This document shows, one piece after another, positions 26,501 to 37,704 of a stretch of DNA of 64,000 nucleotides (within the stretch, counting starts at the first letter, position 1; every line of letters starts with the position of its first letter). A program made the translations under genes and the position numbers. Location of the stretch: contig JAQOTA010000054.1 in the NCBI GenBank assembly GCA_029532415.1, positions 3,348,001 to 3,412,000 of the forward strand, given 5' to 3'. The notes under the pieces are model-generated. The model had not been told where the DNA came from and did no database searches. It was given only the letters and a program-made list of their open reading frames with translations. Source of the DNA: Marasmius tenuissimus (taxonomy: Eukaryota > Basidiomycota > Agaricomycetes > Agaricales > Marasmiaceae).

Positions 26501-29500
26501 CCCCCTCAACTATGCTATCTCGAGTGAGAACTATGCAATGGTTGCTGTGTTGTTGGCTCACGGTGCCAAACTGGTGTTTGACGAGAATGATGTCGCTGAA
26601 GCTTTGGCGTTGAAGTGCGTACCCAAGCCCTTGAAATCATCTTCGTATCATTGCTGACGATACAGCTTGGGTTCAGATCTCAAGGGAGCACGTCCAGATA
26701 CTCTTACGACTGGACGCCTGAGAACCATCTGGACATGACCACTTCTTTGGTCGAGAATGCCCTGAGTATCCACTCCGATCTCGTCCAGCTCCTCGTCTCC
26801 TTGGGCGCTGCAGTGGATGTTGCCACTACAAAGGCTCGCCAACGACATGTCTGGAAGCAGGATGCAATGTCACTCCTGGACTGGGTCCAGTTCTGCATAA
26901 CCAAAGTGGACGAAGCCCGGGTCCCGGAATTGGGGAAGAAGCAGGTCAATTCGAAAGATGAGGAAAAGCGTTCGAAGGTCGATTCATGGAAGTCTTACTG
27001 CGCCAGCTACCTCCACATGTTCAACCACTACATAGAGGAGTCACCCAAGCAACCAGAGGAAGAAAAGAAGATCCGGAAAGATGAGGAGACGCGAACCGTT
27101 TCGACGCAGGTCAAGGCCTATCTTACGGACATGGCACGGTTATTGGTTTCTCGCAAGGCGAAATCGTATGATGATCTGTATCCGGATGACGCGGATAAAC
27201 CAGAACAATGTCGTGCCAGGCCGCTTCGTGCGCCAGCCTCGGAGTCGCTCGATACAAGCGCTTCGGGAATCAAGTACAGGACTATTGGTGCTCAAGAATA
27301 TGGTAGAGGGAAGCCTGTGCCCCTTACCCAGGTCGGGCAATACAAAGAGCTCTTCGAGGCGTGTTGGAAGGGCGACAATGCGACAATTCAGCGGCTTTGC
27401 TTACCCCCTGAAGGGTCCAATACCGAGCAGTCGCCGATTCAGATCACGGCGGAGGTTGGGCGCCCTGAGGAGTACCTGGGGGAAACAGGTCCGTCACTGC
27501 TATTGCTCGCTTCTCGAGGCGTTGACCATGCTGATTCTGTATCTTCAGGTCTGACCACGTTGTCAGTGGCAGTGGCTCAACGCCACTGGGAAACTGCGAG
27601 ACTCATCTTTACCATTTCCGCTGCTCAATTTAAGCCGGATGAAAAAGAGAAGCAGTTCAAGTTCAATCTCGGTACGTTGTTCCCCCTTTTGTTGAAACTC
27701 GTGCCCTCACATTATATGCCCTTGTACCGCACTTCAGAAGGTTTCCATGAAGATGACTCAGAAGATGGCTCAGACTTGGGCTCGATTGCCTCGGATGATA
27801 CCGTCAGAAAAGCTCCTCTTGACTTTGTTGACGTCGCAAAGCGTTCTTCGAGAGTCCGGAGTCAAGTCGCTCCGTCAAAGATGCTACACGACATTAGGTA
27901 TTCTTGGAGACACTCGGACGGTGCTCGCCGAGATTCCAAGAACCTTATTGCAGCAGCTGTCGAGCAGGGCAATCTTCACGCCTTCATCAGCATCCTCAGC
28001 CTCTACAAGCTATCAGACCCGCCGTTGACATTAACTGGCAGGGAGCTTGATCAACTCCTGGAAGACCTCATTACCAGTGACAAGCCTGAGCTTCTCCACG
28101 AGTTCATTCGAAGGACTGGACATGGGGTGACCGTCAATCGCAAGTCAAGTGCGAAAGAAGGCGAGGACGGCGGTCACGAAGAGGAAGAGGCACAGGTAGT
28201 GAACGATAAGAACAAGGTTTACTATGGATTGAACATCCATGGGAAGAAACGGAAGGACCTAGCAGGGAAAAATGATCCCAACGACAATCACGATGAAGAC
28301 CAAGTTACCTCTCCCTTAGTTTGGTATGCGGCACGCTATGGGTCATTGGCCATACTCGATTACTTAAAATCCGAACGCCCGTTGGAGGCCTATCGTCACT
28401 ATTCGATGCACAATACCGACCCATTGGCCATTTCTCTTCGCCAAACTACCGACCTCGACAAGGTCCTCCCGCAATGGCTAGGTTGGACAATTAACTCCAT
28501 TGGGGAGTCGCCACTCTCTGCGGCGCTGATCTACCCGAATTTGCCGGTGGTCAAACGTCTGTTCGCCCTCGATCCTAAACTCATGTCGATGGCATTAAAG
28601 CAAGAGTAAGTCCGCCTCGTCTCGCGACATGGTTCATAGTCTAATCTCCCCCTCAATCCGTAGCATCAAATTCATCGGATTCAATCTCCTGATGTTCGCA
28701 GTCCACTGCGGATGTACTATCAAGATGGTCGATTATCTACTCTCCAACGGACTTTCGCCTACCCAAGTTGATACTCGCGGGTGAGCAAGAATCCTAGAGC
28801 TTCTTGATGGTGGTAGCTAACTCATTGAGTAGTTGGAACATCTACCATATCATCGCCAACCATGGCTCCTTCCTCCTATTCCAGCATTTTCTGGAAAAGC
28901 TACCGCGCGACGCCAGTCAAACTTTACTAGGACAACAATCGAAGAATCACCTTGACACGGTACGTCAAGTAGTCCTCGAGTGTCATATAAGGTTCCCTTT
29001 TTTTCTGAATCATCATGATAGCCCTTACACATAGCAACAGAAAACAACCGGAGGGACCTCGTAGAAGCAATCGTCAACTTTGACACTTCGAGCATCCTCA
29101 TCCGCAACATCAAAGGATCTCTTCCTCTTCACACCGCCGTTCTGAACGGTTGCCCAGAAATCACCAAGATGTTGTTACACGCATCCCCCATCGAAGGTTT
29201 ACACTCCGAAAACGGTGTGGGCGACACCCCGCTCGAGATCGCTACGTCGCGATATCTGCCTTGCTTGATCAAGAACGTCAAAGGGTATTCCTCCACAGTC
29301 TCGTCCTCTGCCCTGTACGCCATTCCCACGCGCCACGATGTGGAGAAACTCGAGAAGGACGTTCCAGAGTTGCGAAAAACAATCGCTGCCCTGATAGAAG
29401 ACAGGAAACTCACAAAGGACTCCTATCTCGAGAAAGAGCTTTCGGCTTTCGCAAGGTACCTGGAGACCCAAATCGCCAGTGCGAAACCCGACTACGAAGC

Positions 29501-29882
29501 CAAGAAAAAGCGCAAAGCGGAAGAGGCCGAGAAGGCACGACGCGAAGAGGAGGAAGAAGTGAAGAAAGCCAGGGATTGCGACACTTGCCCAGGCGTCTTA
29601 TACCTAGATTATCTTTCGTATCCGGGATCGTGTGAATACCCGAGCCCGGAGGAAACTTACCAGTACGTGAAAGAAGCTGTCAGAGCTCGGCCTGGTGAAC
29701 GGAAACTTGTCCGCTTGGTGGACGTGCGCAAGTCAGTCATGGGCGATCTGAGTAAAGTTGAATCGAAGAAGCAGGAGGAGGCTCGCCTACGAAAGCTCGA
29801 TATCTCCTTCTTGGCGGCAAATAGGCCATTGACGGCGAGGTGGTTTGAAGAAAGTGATCCTGGTAACGATGTGGAAGTGTAG
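23572..29882 (+). CDS. Large ankyrin-repeat protein
   Basis: Thirteen exons can be phased: 23572-24120, 24185-24281, 24337-24441, 24497-24666, 24719-25009, 25066-25081, 25140-25231, 25285-25364, 25427-26618, 26666-28605, 28664-28780, 28833-28959 and 29022-29882, for about 1878 residues. The N-terminal 400 residues form a conserved fungal module. It has YPTSDVDLFLYGM, a motif reminiscent of nucleotidyltransferases, and RVWGNPRSIVAMMRQCNTVD. Ankyrin repeats begin near residue 450 (DHVGRMPLHVAIMAKQDEIA, then AGGRTALHLAAKMDMAGVV). They recur in the C-terminal third (SPLVWYAARYGSLAILDYL, GSLPLHTAVLNGCPEITKML). A very acidic linker (about 25900-26100) separates repeat blocks. A lysine/glutamate-rich coiled coil precedes a cysteine-containing end. 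An in-frame, stop-free 66-nt stretch near 27675-27740 with GT..AG ends may be a further intron. Function unknown; probably a large scaffold. Exon 6 is only 16 nt. Confidence 0.85.
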
Positions 29883-31899
29883 TTTGGTTTTGAAGGTCGC
29901 TGGCTGGCTGCCGCTATCTAGAACGCGCACAGGTTGCACGAGTCCTAGAATAAGAATAGAGTACGAGTTGCATGATAGTCGCACGCACAAGAAAAGACCA
30001 ATCTGCCAAGTGTGTATATGTCTTGATTCGACGTCATAAAAGAAAAGAAGAAAGAAAAAAAGTCAGTCAGCCTCAAGACTGAGTAGAAGAACAATGGCAC
30101 TGGTCTGTATGAATCATAAACGTGTCCAAAGAATCAAAATTGAATTACTCGGCCCAACGCCGGGCCACAAGCTCAATATCTTGACTTTCCAACGTTCGTA
30201 AAGTGCTACAAGATTGCAACGGTCAAACACTGCAAAGAATTGAGTGATATTCACTACGTCGAGTTCCCCCTGCTGGTCGAATGGATTGTAATGAAACCGA
30301 CCATCAAAGCGTCCAATGAGCATTGAGGACGTCAGCAAGCACCAGAAATCAGAGAGAGGGGCCCGGGTGTGTAGATTCTCGAAACGTACAAGTTTGAAGT
30401 ATTCGGAGTTTTCCCCCACTTGCACTTGATCAGGGGCAAGCGGGCAAGCGGGCAGCGGGGTACGATTTGAAACGATAGGAATACTAGGATTTGGGATTTG
30501 CAGCGAAGAATGGGTTCTACGTACTTGGACCAGGCGCGTCGAGGACGGTGGAGAGAAAGAGATTTCCCTGAACAGTTGTTGTTAAAGGAGTCTCCGAGTC
30601 GCGTTGACAATGATTACTTCAACGAGGTTATCGCTCTCCTATATCGAGAGGAAGGAAATTCTGCACAACATTGGCAAGCCCTTTGTTCTCTCGACGTTCG
30701 CACTGCGTTCCAGAAAAGGGGGGGGGGTTTATCTGCGTCGCAAGGAAGGGGACAAGTGCACTGTGCCGAAAAGAAAAGAAAAGAAAAAAAACAAACCGCA
30801 CCGATAACAAGACGAACAGGAAGCAACAAATTATTCGACTTGAGAGTTGACACAACCGAAAAGTGTCGGTTCAGATTCATCCGGGGTGAACAAGGTCCTG
30901 ACCGGGGTCGTTTAAAAAGCTCCTTTCGCCTCGCGAGTAGTAAACCACCAGAACCGTTAACAGAGACACCCGGGGGCGGATAGAGATATGTAGGCAGCAT
31001 GATGTTGGGTTATCGAGCAAGAGCAAGAGCAAGAGCTCCTCCTGACTAACGCCCAGAAGCATGAGAAACAGGCACTGCCGAAAAGCCTAGTGAGAAGCAC
31101 ATGGCACAGAGTAGTAGAGGAGAGGGACGATCTCCCACAGACCAAACTGATGGTAGGGAGACTGGGGGGTTCAGTGGGTATGGGGCGATGTTGATGAAGG
31201 TAGCTGCTTGCAGCGGCCGGAGACGTCACCCCGAGCCCCACACAAACGCATTCACCGTGGTGCAAGTGCAGCAATGCATTCCTCCAGGTGGTCATACGTC
31301 CTAGCGAGGTCTCGTTCCCTCGCTCCGCACGCGGGAGGAAGGCACCGACTTTGTCGGCCGGTCGCTGAGCGACTGGGGGGCTGAGCCTCTGCTGGAATCT
31401 ACTCGAATCCTCTGCTGACGACAGCGAAAATGAGAGTTCAAACGCTCCACAAAAAGAGAAAAAAAAAAAAAAGATTTATCCAGTCTGCGCGGGTGTTGAT
31501 GTAGTATGAGTTCAAGCGCTCGCTCAAGTCTCATAAAGCCGACGTGACTGCGAGGTAAACCCGGACCTGGTCGCTCAGAGCCGAATACCACCCATGTCAT
31601 TGTCAGTTGAGACGAAGGCCTAGCACGAGGACGGTACTCCCAACAGAAACAGGTGCGGCTCAGGGAGACCATCTACGCGGCGTACTCATTCGGTCGAATT
31701 TGTCCCCAATAAACGTTGTCGTCGTCGTTTTTTCTTCCACGTACAATAATCTGCTAATATACACCGTAAGGAAAAGGAAGGGCTTGCGCGCGCAAGCATT
31801 TTGTGGTCTACGAATAAAAGGCGCGTAGGATGGATAGTGGTACATATGTATGTGCTGTGTATGCGTGCGTATCAAAGGGGCGGGAGGAAAGAGATCAAA
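29883..31899. other. Gene-poor region between convergent genes
   Basis: About 2 kb with no convincing gene. ORFs here are low-complexity or antisense to homopolymer tracts (a G run at about 30719-30727, an A-rich run at 30779-30800, and an A run near 31458-31472). Two small adjacent inverted repeats lie at 31345-31373. Confidence 0.5.
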
Positions 31900-31910
31900 T
31901 CACTCTGATC

Positions 31911-34225
31911 TCAACGAAGGATGAACAATCCCCTCATGCAACGCTTTCCCGCCGGAACCTAAGTGGTCGCACATCACACATCAGAACGCCTATCACAAAA
32001 CAAGAAAAAAAAAAGACCACTCACCATAGGGAACACATGCTCATTCTTCTCCACCAAACACTCCATCAACACCGGCTTTGAATTATCATACTCCAAAAAC
32101 TCCTTCATCTTCTCCTGTAGCTCGTCCGAATTATGACACCGTATAGCATGAACGCCCATCGCCTGAGCGAGCTTTACAAAGTCGGGGTTCACCATCGCCG
32201 TATGCGAGTACCGGTGGGAGTAAAACAGATCTACCCGTCACTGTCAGCACGGGGGAGGGGGAAGGGGGAGAGGGGAGAGAAAAGGTTACCTTGCCACTGC
32301 AACACCATCCCCTGGAAATCATTGTTCAACACCATAATCTTGACTCCGATCCCAAACTGCGACGCAGTCTGCATTTCCATAGCCGTCATGCTCAGACTCG
32401 CATCTCCGTCGATATCCACCACGATCTTGTGCGGTGCAGCTACTTTCGCACCGATGGCAGCGGGAAGACCAAAGCCCATCGTCTAGATAACGAGGGGAAA
32501 AAACATCAGTAAACACTGAAAACTCGGCATAGAAAGAAGTCACTCACGCCCAACCCTCCACTGGTAACCATCGACCAAGGCTTTGTCCACCTATAAAACT
32601 GGGCAGCCCACATCTGATGCTGACCAACGCCGGTCGCAACGACCACATCGTCCTTCTTGGCCATCACCTTCGTGACCTGTCTATCAAACTCCTCAATAAC
32701 CTCCTGCGGCTTCATCTTCTCCCCCTTCCCCGTATCCCCCTTCGTATACGTAAACGGATACCTCTCCTTCCAGCCCTCAATCTCCCCAAACCACTCCTCC
32801 CTGGGGGACCCCTGTATATGTGGTAGCAGATGCGCAAGGTTCGAAGTGACGTCCCCAACAACCGAGATGGACGCATCGACGACTTTGTTCACGTTCTTCG
32901 GCATAATCTCGAAATGGACGATCCCACCTCTGCCCTCCCTCGCCGCCTGTCTCGCAGCAGGAGCGAACGCATCCACCTTTCCCGTCACCCGATCGTCAAA
33001 CCGCGCTCCGAGAGCGATAATCACATCCGCCTTCTGCATCGCAAAGTTGGCATACGCAGATCCGTGCATACCCAGCATATGCAGCGACCTCGGGTTCGTC
33101 TCGTCGAACGCACCGAGCCCCTGCAGCGTCGTCGTCACCGGGATATTCCCCTTCTCCGACAACTCCGCCAACAACCTCGGCCCATTCGGCGACTGCAAAA
33201 TCCCATTCCCCGCATAAATCACCGGCGTCCTCGCCTTGTTGATCAAATTCGCAGCCTGTCTAATCGCCGCCAAATCCGCCGGAGGCTGCAACGGATTCAT
33301 CGGCAGTCCCAAATTCACCCCAGGCGTCGTAGCCTTGTACGGCAACGCCGTCCTCAACACGCTCGCCGTCACGTCCTTTGGCAGATCCACCAACACAGGT
33401 CCCGGTCTCCCCGACGTCGCAATCTTGAACGCCTCATTGATCCTCCTCGGCAGCTCCGAAATATCCTTCACCAACACGTTCCACTTTGTACAGCTCCTCG
33501 AAATCCCAATCATATCCGCCTCCTGAAACCCATCAGACCCAATCGCAGACGTAGCCACCTGTCCCGAAAACACCACCAGCGGAATCCCATCACTCAACGC
33601 GTCCTGCATCGGCGTAACCACATTCGTCGCTCCAGGTCCCGAAGTCACCAACACCACTCCGGGTTTACCGGACACGCGGGCGTAGCCTTCCGCCATGTGA
33701 CCGGCGCCTTGTTCGTGTCGGGGGAGGACGAAATCAAAGTGCGGGGATTTGTAGATGGCGTCGAAGACGGGGAGGATGGCCCCTCCGGGGTATCCAAAGA
33801 TTTGTTTCACGTTGTGTCGGAGCATCATTTCGTGGAAGATTTGGCCGCCGGAGAGGCCGATGAAGGAGTGGTCGAGGGGGGCGTTGGGGGCGGGGCCGGG
33901 GCCGTTCATAGGGATGTCGACCCCTGGGCCTGGGTAGGTCGAGTTTGGGTTGTTGTTTTTGGTGGGCAGTTGTTGGAATCCTGGCGCGGGTGCAGGGCGA
34001 CTGTAGAGCATGTTAGGGGGGGGAAAAACATAACCGATAAAGGGATACTGACGAAGTGGGTGCAGGCTGAGCACCTTTTGTAGTCGTACGACTGATATTC
34101 CTAGCATGTTCACGGACTCTTGATTTTGCCTCGAGGAACGAGGAGCCCCCTGCTCCCGCTACCGTCGAACGACATCGTGTGAATTGCTGGGGTGACTTTG
34201 GTACTGAACGTATTCTTGATGCCAT
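31911..34225 (-). CDS. ILV2: Acetolactate (acetohydroxyacid) synthase, catalytic subunit, mitochondrial
   Basis: Five exons: 34225-34053, 34000-32548, 32482-32290, 32230-32025 and 31958-31911, about 690 residues. This thiamine-diphosphate enzyme makes acetolactate or acetohydroxybutyrate, the first common step of valine, leucine and isoleucine synthesis. The N terminus (MASRIRSVPKSPQQFTRCR) is arginine/serine rich and lacks acids, as in mitochondrial presequences. The motifs are RHEQGAGHMAEGYA (cofactor-activating glutamate, about residue 154), LVTSGPGATNVVTP, QEADMIGISRSCTKWN, and the cofactor-binding block DIDGDASLSMTAMEM..VLNND. An oddity is that after HVFPMVPAGK the frame reads RCMRGLFILR and stops, whereas the next frame gives the family-typical ALHEGIVHPSLR ending at 31900. 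The last dozen residues are therefore apparently frameshifted by one base (real or a sequencing error). The core enzyme is complete. Confidence 0.93.
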
Positions 34226-35028
34226 TTTGGAGGGAGGGTAGGGTACAAAAAAAAGGAGAGGAAGGGTGGGGGAACGGCCCTACATATGGGGGGGGACCTG
34301 AAGTTTTTGGACTGGGAGCACGGGTCGTCCTGGCTCCCTGGGTCAGAAGGGTCCTTTTAAACGACACTAAAGAAAAAAATGAGTCAATTGGAGTATGGGA
34401 AATTTTCAAACTCCGCTTTCGGTCTCCCCTGTCCGACGGCTTTCTTCGGTCTTAGTACGCCTAATCCTCGGCGCTTAATTGGTTCTCCACCGACCGCCGC
34501 CTTTTCAACGTGAATGTCCTTTCATTCCCAAAGTCTTGCATGTTTTTTGTTTTTTTTCAGGTTTCGACTCGATATCAACTTTGATTTCGGGAGTCGCGGA
34601 AGTCAACGTTTCAAGAATCACTGACCATGATGATACCGGCATCGTGCTTGGCCCTCCTGAGTCGTTACATACTCGCTCTACATTCATTCGGGAGGTCTAC
34701 CGACGTGAGTACAACACTCGCGAACAGACTCCTCGCTGATCATTTTCAACTTTTGAGCAGAGTTAGCCTTATGTAACGATACATCCCTGAACTTTGCGCG
34801 CGAGTCCAGGCTTTGATTCTCGTCCAAAAAATGTAGCTCGACATGTAAAGCAAAGCATTCGAGTGTTACACCCGGCTCATCAAGTTTTTCTCGCCAGTCA
34901 ACGTATCAGGCGCGGCACCGACATCGAAGACTATCATCTTGCTGAGCCAGCCTCAACCCACCGATGCCGCATGCGAGTGTCCTGCTCTCTTTGATCAATG
35001 ACTATACAAATATTCTAAATCCTGGTTT
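34226..35028. other. ILV2 upstream region and a repeated segment
   Basis: ILV2 promoter region, with A-tract and T-tract. The segment about 34595-34690 resembles 36108-36195 in direct orientation, so related sequence flanks the CoA-transferase pseudogene. No gene. Confidence 0.4.
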
Positions 35029-36105
35029 GTGAGAACATCACTTCAAATCAAAGAATTTCGAATACGATTCCAACCCTTCACGAAAAGGTTCGTTCTGCCC
35101 ATTCCGGCTCTCGGGCATCCAGCTCCTCGTCTGACCCGGTATTCTCGACACTGGACACTACCGTCCGCTGGATGCTTTTATGCAAAGCTCTCACATTGCA
35201 TTGTCCGTCAAATCCTTCCCCTCCTTGGGCAGCGGTAAAACTTTGACCGAACGTTAACTTTCGGGTAGCTGCCAATGATACGTTTGGCCTCCCAAGAACC
35301 GCCTAGGTCAGGAAGGATCTCCTTGGTACAGGAGAAGAATATAGTAGAGCTGAATATACCGTGGCCGAGAGGTCCCGGTCAGCATTGATCCCAAACATAA
35401 GGAGGGTATCCGGCTGCTGCATAGTCTAATACTGAACTGAGAACGGCTTCGATGAAAAAGGGCCTACCCTCTCGCTCGCACTAAACAGGGCGTATGTGTC
35501 TCTACCTCCACATCGTTGAGTCCACTCGCAATCTGAACCAGAGAGTCGAATTGAGCTTTCTTTTTCCGGTGACAACTCACGAAAAGTACTCACTCCTCGT
35601 CTATCCCTCCCAGCCCCACGCACAAAGATTCGCGCGAACAACCCCCCTTCATACCCCAAACTCCGAACCCTTCATTCTTCAGAGCTCCAGGTCTATACGC
35701 CTGAAGGAAAAAAACATTCACATCAAACACCCAGCCCCTTGATCAACGTCTCCACTCCCTCGTTAGCACCAGTCGTCAAATCCATCCGAGTCGCTCTCTT
35801 CCCCCTATCTAAATCCACCCAGATAATCTAGGCGACGTCACGAGAACATCAGCCCTATGAGCCGCCAACACCCTCACGCCCCTCCAACGGATATTCGAGT
35901 TGGTCATCAGGTACCCTCCTCTGAGTCGGTGCATTACGAATGTACGCTCTGCAAAGCCTCCGCCTGTAGCGTAACATCCCATCCTCATCGCAAACGCACA
36001 CATCCCCCCTTCTCCCCACTGGCTATCAATTGTCCGAATTCCAACCGTGTCCCGTTGCAACAAGGTGTTCGTTCTTTCGTTATTTCTGGCGTGTCTTCAT
36101 CTTGA
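35029..36105 (-). pseudogene. Family III CoA-transferase pseudogene
   Basis: Degenerate copy of the CaiB/BaiF-type gene at 40.6-42.4 kb, on the same strand. Recognisable pieces, each in a different frame, are GGMCAFAMR near 36000 (functional gene: KGMCAFAMR), VRVLAAHRADVLVTSP near 35850 (functional: TLAAHGADVLLVTSP), and the stretch around DRRGVS near 35590. The 3' part at 35090-35290 matches nucleotides of the functional last exon. Stops and frame changes throughout show that it is dead. The copy extends through several former exons and, as far as can be judged, keeps introns, pointing to DNA duplication. Confidence 0.8.
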
Positions 36106-36291
36106 AAAGTCGCGCAAGTCAACAGTCATACCAGCATCGCATCGTGCTTGATCCTTCCTGAAACACACACTTTGAGTCAGGAGCCAGTAATGCTCTAAAT
36201 CCATTCGGGTGTCTAGTACCGAGGATTTGAGTAAAAACCTTGCACGAGCGTTGCGAGTTTGATAGGAGGGGTTATTCAAATCGACGTATTT

Positions 36292-36321
36292 GAAGTTGAA
36301 CGCGACGTCGCGTTCAACTTC
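36292..36321. repeat. 30-bp perfect palindrome
   Basis: A perfect inverted repeat without a spacer, centred between 36306 and 36307. Each half reads GAAGTTGAACGCGAC. Followed immediately by a second palindrome. Confidence 0.95.
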
Positions 36322-36337
36322 GATCGTCGCGACGATC
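36322..36337. repeat. 16-bp perfect palindrome
   Basis: GATCGTCGCGACGATC, directly abutting the 30-bp palindrome on its right side. Confidence 0.95.
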
Positions 36338-37704
36338 TACGTGATAAATTCGAAGCTTCAAAAGTTGAATCACTTGTGCGTTTGAAGGAAGAACGACAGA
36401 GCATGCCCCTTGAAGCTTGACGACTCGGAAAACTGGTTTTGAATGGATTGACAACGAATGCCCAGATTTAAATTAAATTGCATGAGTCCCACCCCCATCC
36501 CACCTTTCCCTCGACTTGACACGATGGGAGGTCTGGTAAGTGAGATCCTACGAGGAGAATCGAGTTGAACATAGTCACCAGCATGTAAAGAACGAAGAAG
36601 GCTCGGTCTGAGCTTCAAACTGCGGGAGAGGTAGTGGTAGGTGGTGGTTTGGGTCTGGATTCTGGAAGAGTGTTGTCCACGCGCACGGCACGTGATACTA
36701 ATCCTTGTTCGGACTTTGCCGATTCGGATCTGATTCTCAGTCAGAGTCTAAATCAGGCATCTTGACGGCAACCACCTCGAGCTCTATGTAAGCTATGATC
36801 CACTCTCTCGCTTTGATTATACCTCTTGAGTTGTGTGTTCAAGTGCTTTTGATGTTTCCCGTGCTGACATTATGTTCCACAGCGTCAGTCAAGGTCCAAC
36901 AGTCGGGAGTTCCGGTTCTTGACCGACCTCACGTATTCGCAAGAGCATCACATAAGTCGGGCTCGACACGGACAAGGGAACTCCAAGATCTCCCTTTTAG
37001 ATGATTCTTCTGAAACGTACGCTCACCACGGGAGAAGTCTTACAGTGGCACTATGAATAAACCCAATGGCAGCCATCTGACGAAGGGGAAACGGACTGTT
37101 CCTACGTACTGGTTTCTGTTACCAACGCCACATTTGACGGTCTTGGATCCCATCATAGAGGCGTGATGGTCATCTCTCTCACCCGAGTCGCCTCTTAACT
37201 ACTAACCATCTGACTCTGTTTCGGTGGCTCATACCATCACATTGCCTTGAAAGTCTCCTGTTAATTTTCGTATCTTGTATCCCCGCTATCACAGATCTTT
37301 CTATCTTCCAAGTGAGGGTAGATGCGTTGTTCACTGCCTTCCACGCTCTGATATTTTCCCCCCTTGTTGTAACAGCAGTAAAATGTATCCCACCCCAAAT
37401 CTCTCGCTACCAAACCCAAATGATTCGACCCAGGTCCATTCTTAGACCTCTGCGCATCGGGAACGGTCCCAAGTTTCAAGCATAGCCTGCCTCTGATCGC
37501 GGTGTCAGGCCACAGCTGTATACTTCCTGAACGAGATGAATGTCCCGTATTCGACCTAGACCAACACAGAATATTTTTATCACGGAGTAAATGAATGGTA
37601 TACAATACAAACACACTTGCCTTTTAGACCCTCGCAGCGCCCTACATTTCCAAGAAACAGCTCCCCATTCCTCCCTTCCCCTTCGTCTTCCTTTCTACAA
37701 GACA

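Larger units (their letters stand above)
36106..37704. other. Spacer with palindromes; no confident gene
   Basis: No intact gene. A minus-strand frame at 37261-37614 (117 codons, containing LCLKLGTVPDAQRS) might be a relic of a secreted or lectin-like protein, but the evidence is weak. It contains the paired palindromes described separately and the promoter of the 37.7 kb gene. Confidence 0.4.

Noticed and set aside
30498..30983. 161-codon plus-strand ORF with G-run
   Set aside because: Runs through homopolymer tracts and has no domain or codon pattern of a gene.
31345..31373. Two adjacent small inverted repeats (CCGAC..GTCGG and GTCGCT..AGCGAC)
   Set aside because: Arms of only 5-6 bp in GC-rich sequence; likely chance and not clearly linked to a gene.
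32830..34083. 417-codon plus-strand ORF rich in arginine and histidine
   Set aside because: Antisense shadow of ILV2; composition is not protein-like and ILV2 motifs explain the region.
37261..37614. Possible ricin-B-type lectin relic on the minus strand
   Set aside because: Only a weak resemblance around LCLKLG; no repeated QxW pattern could be found.
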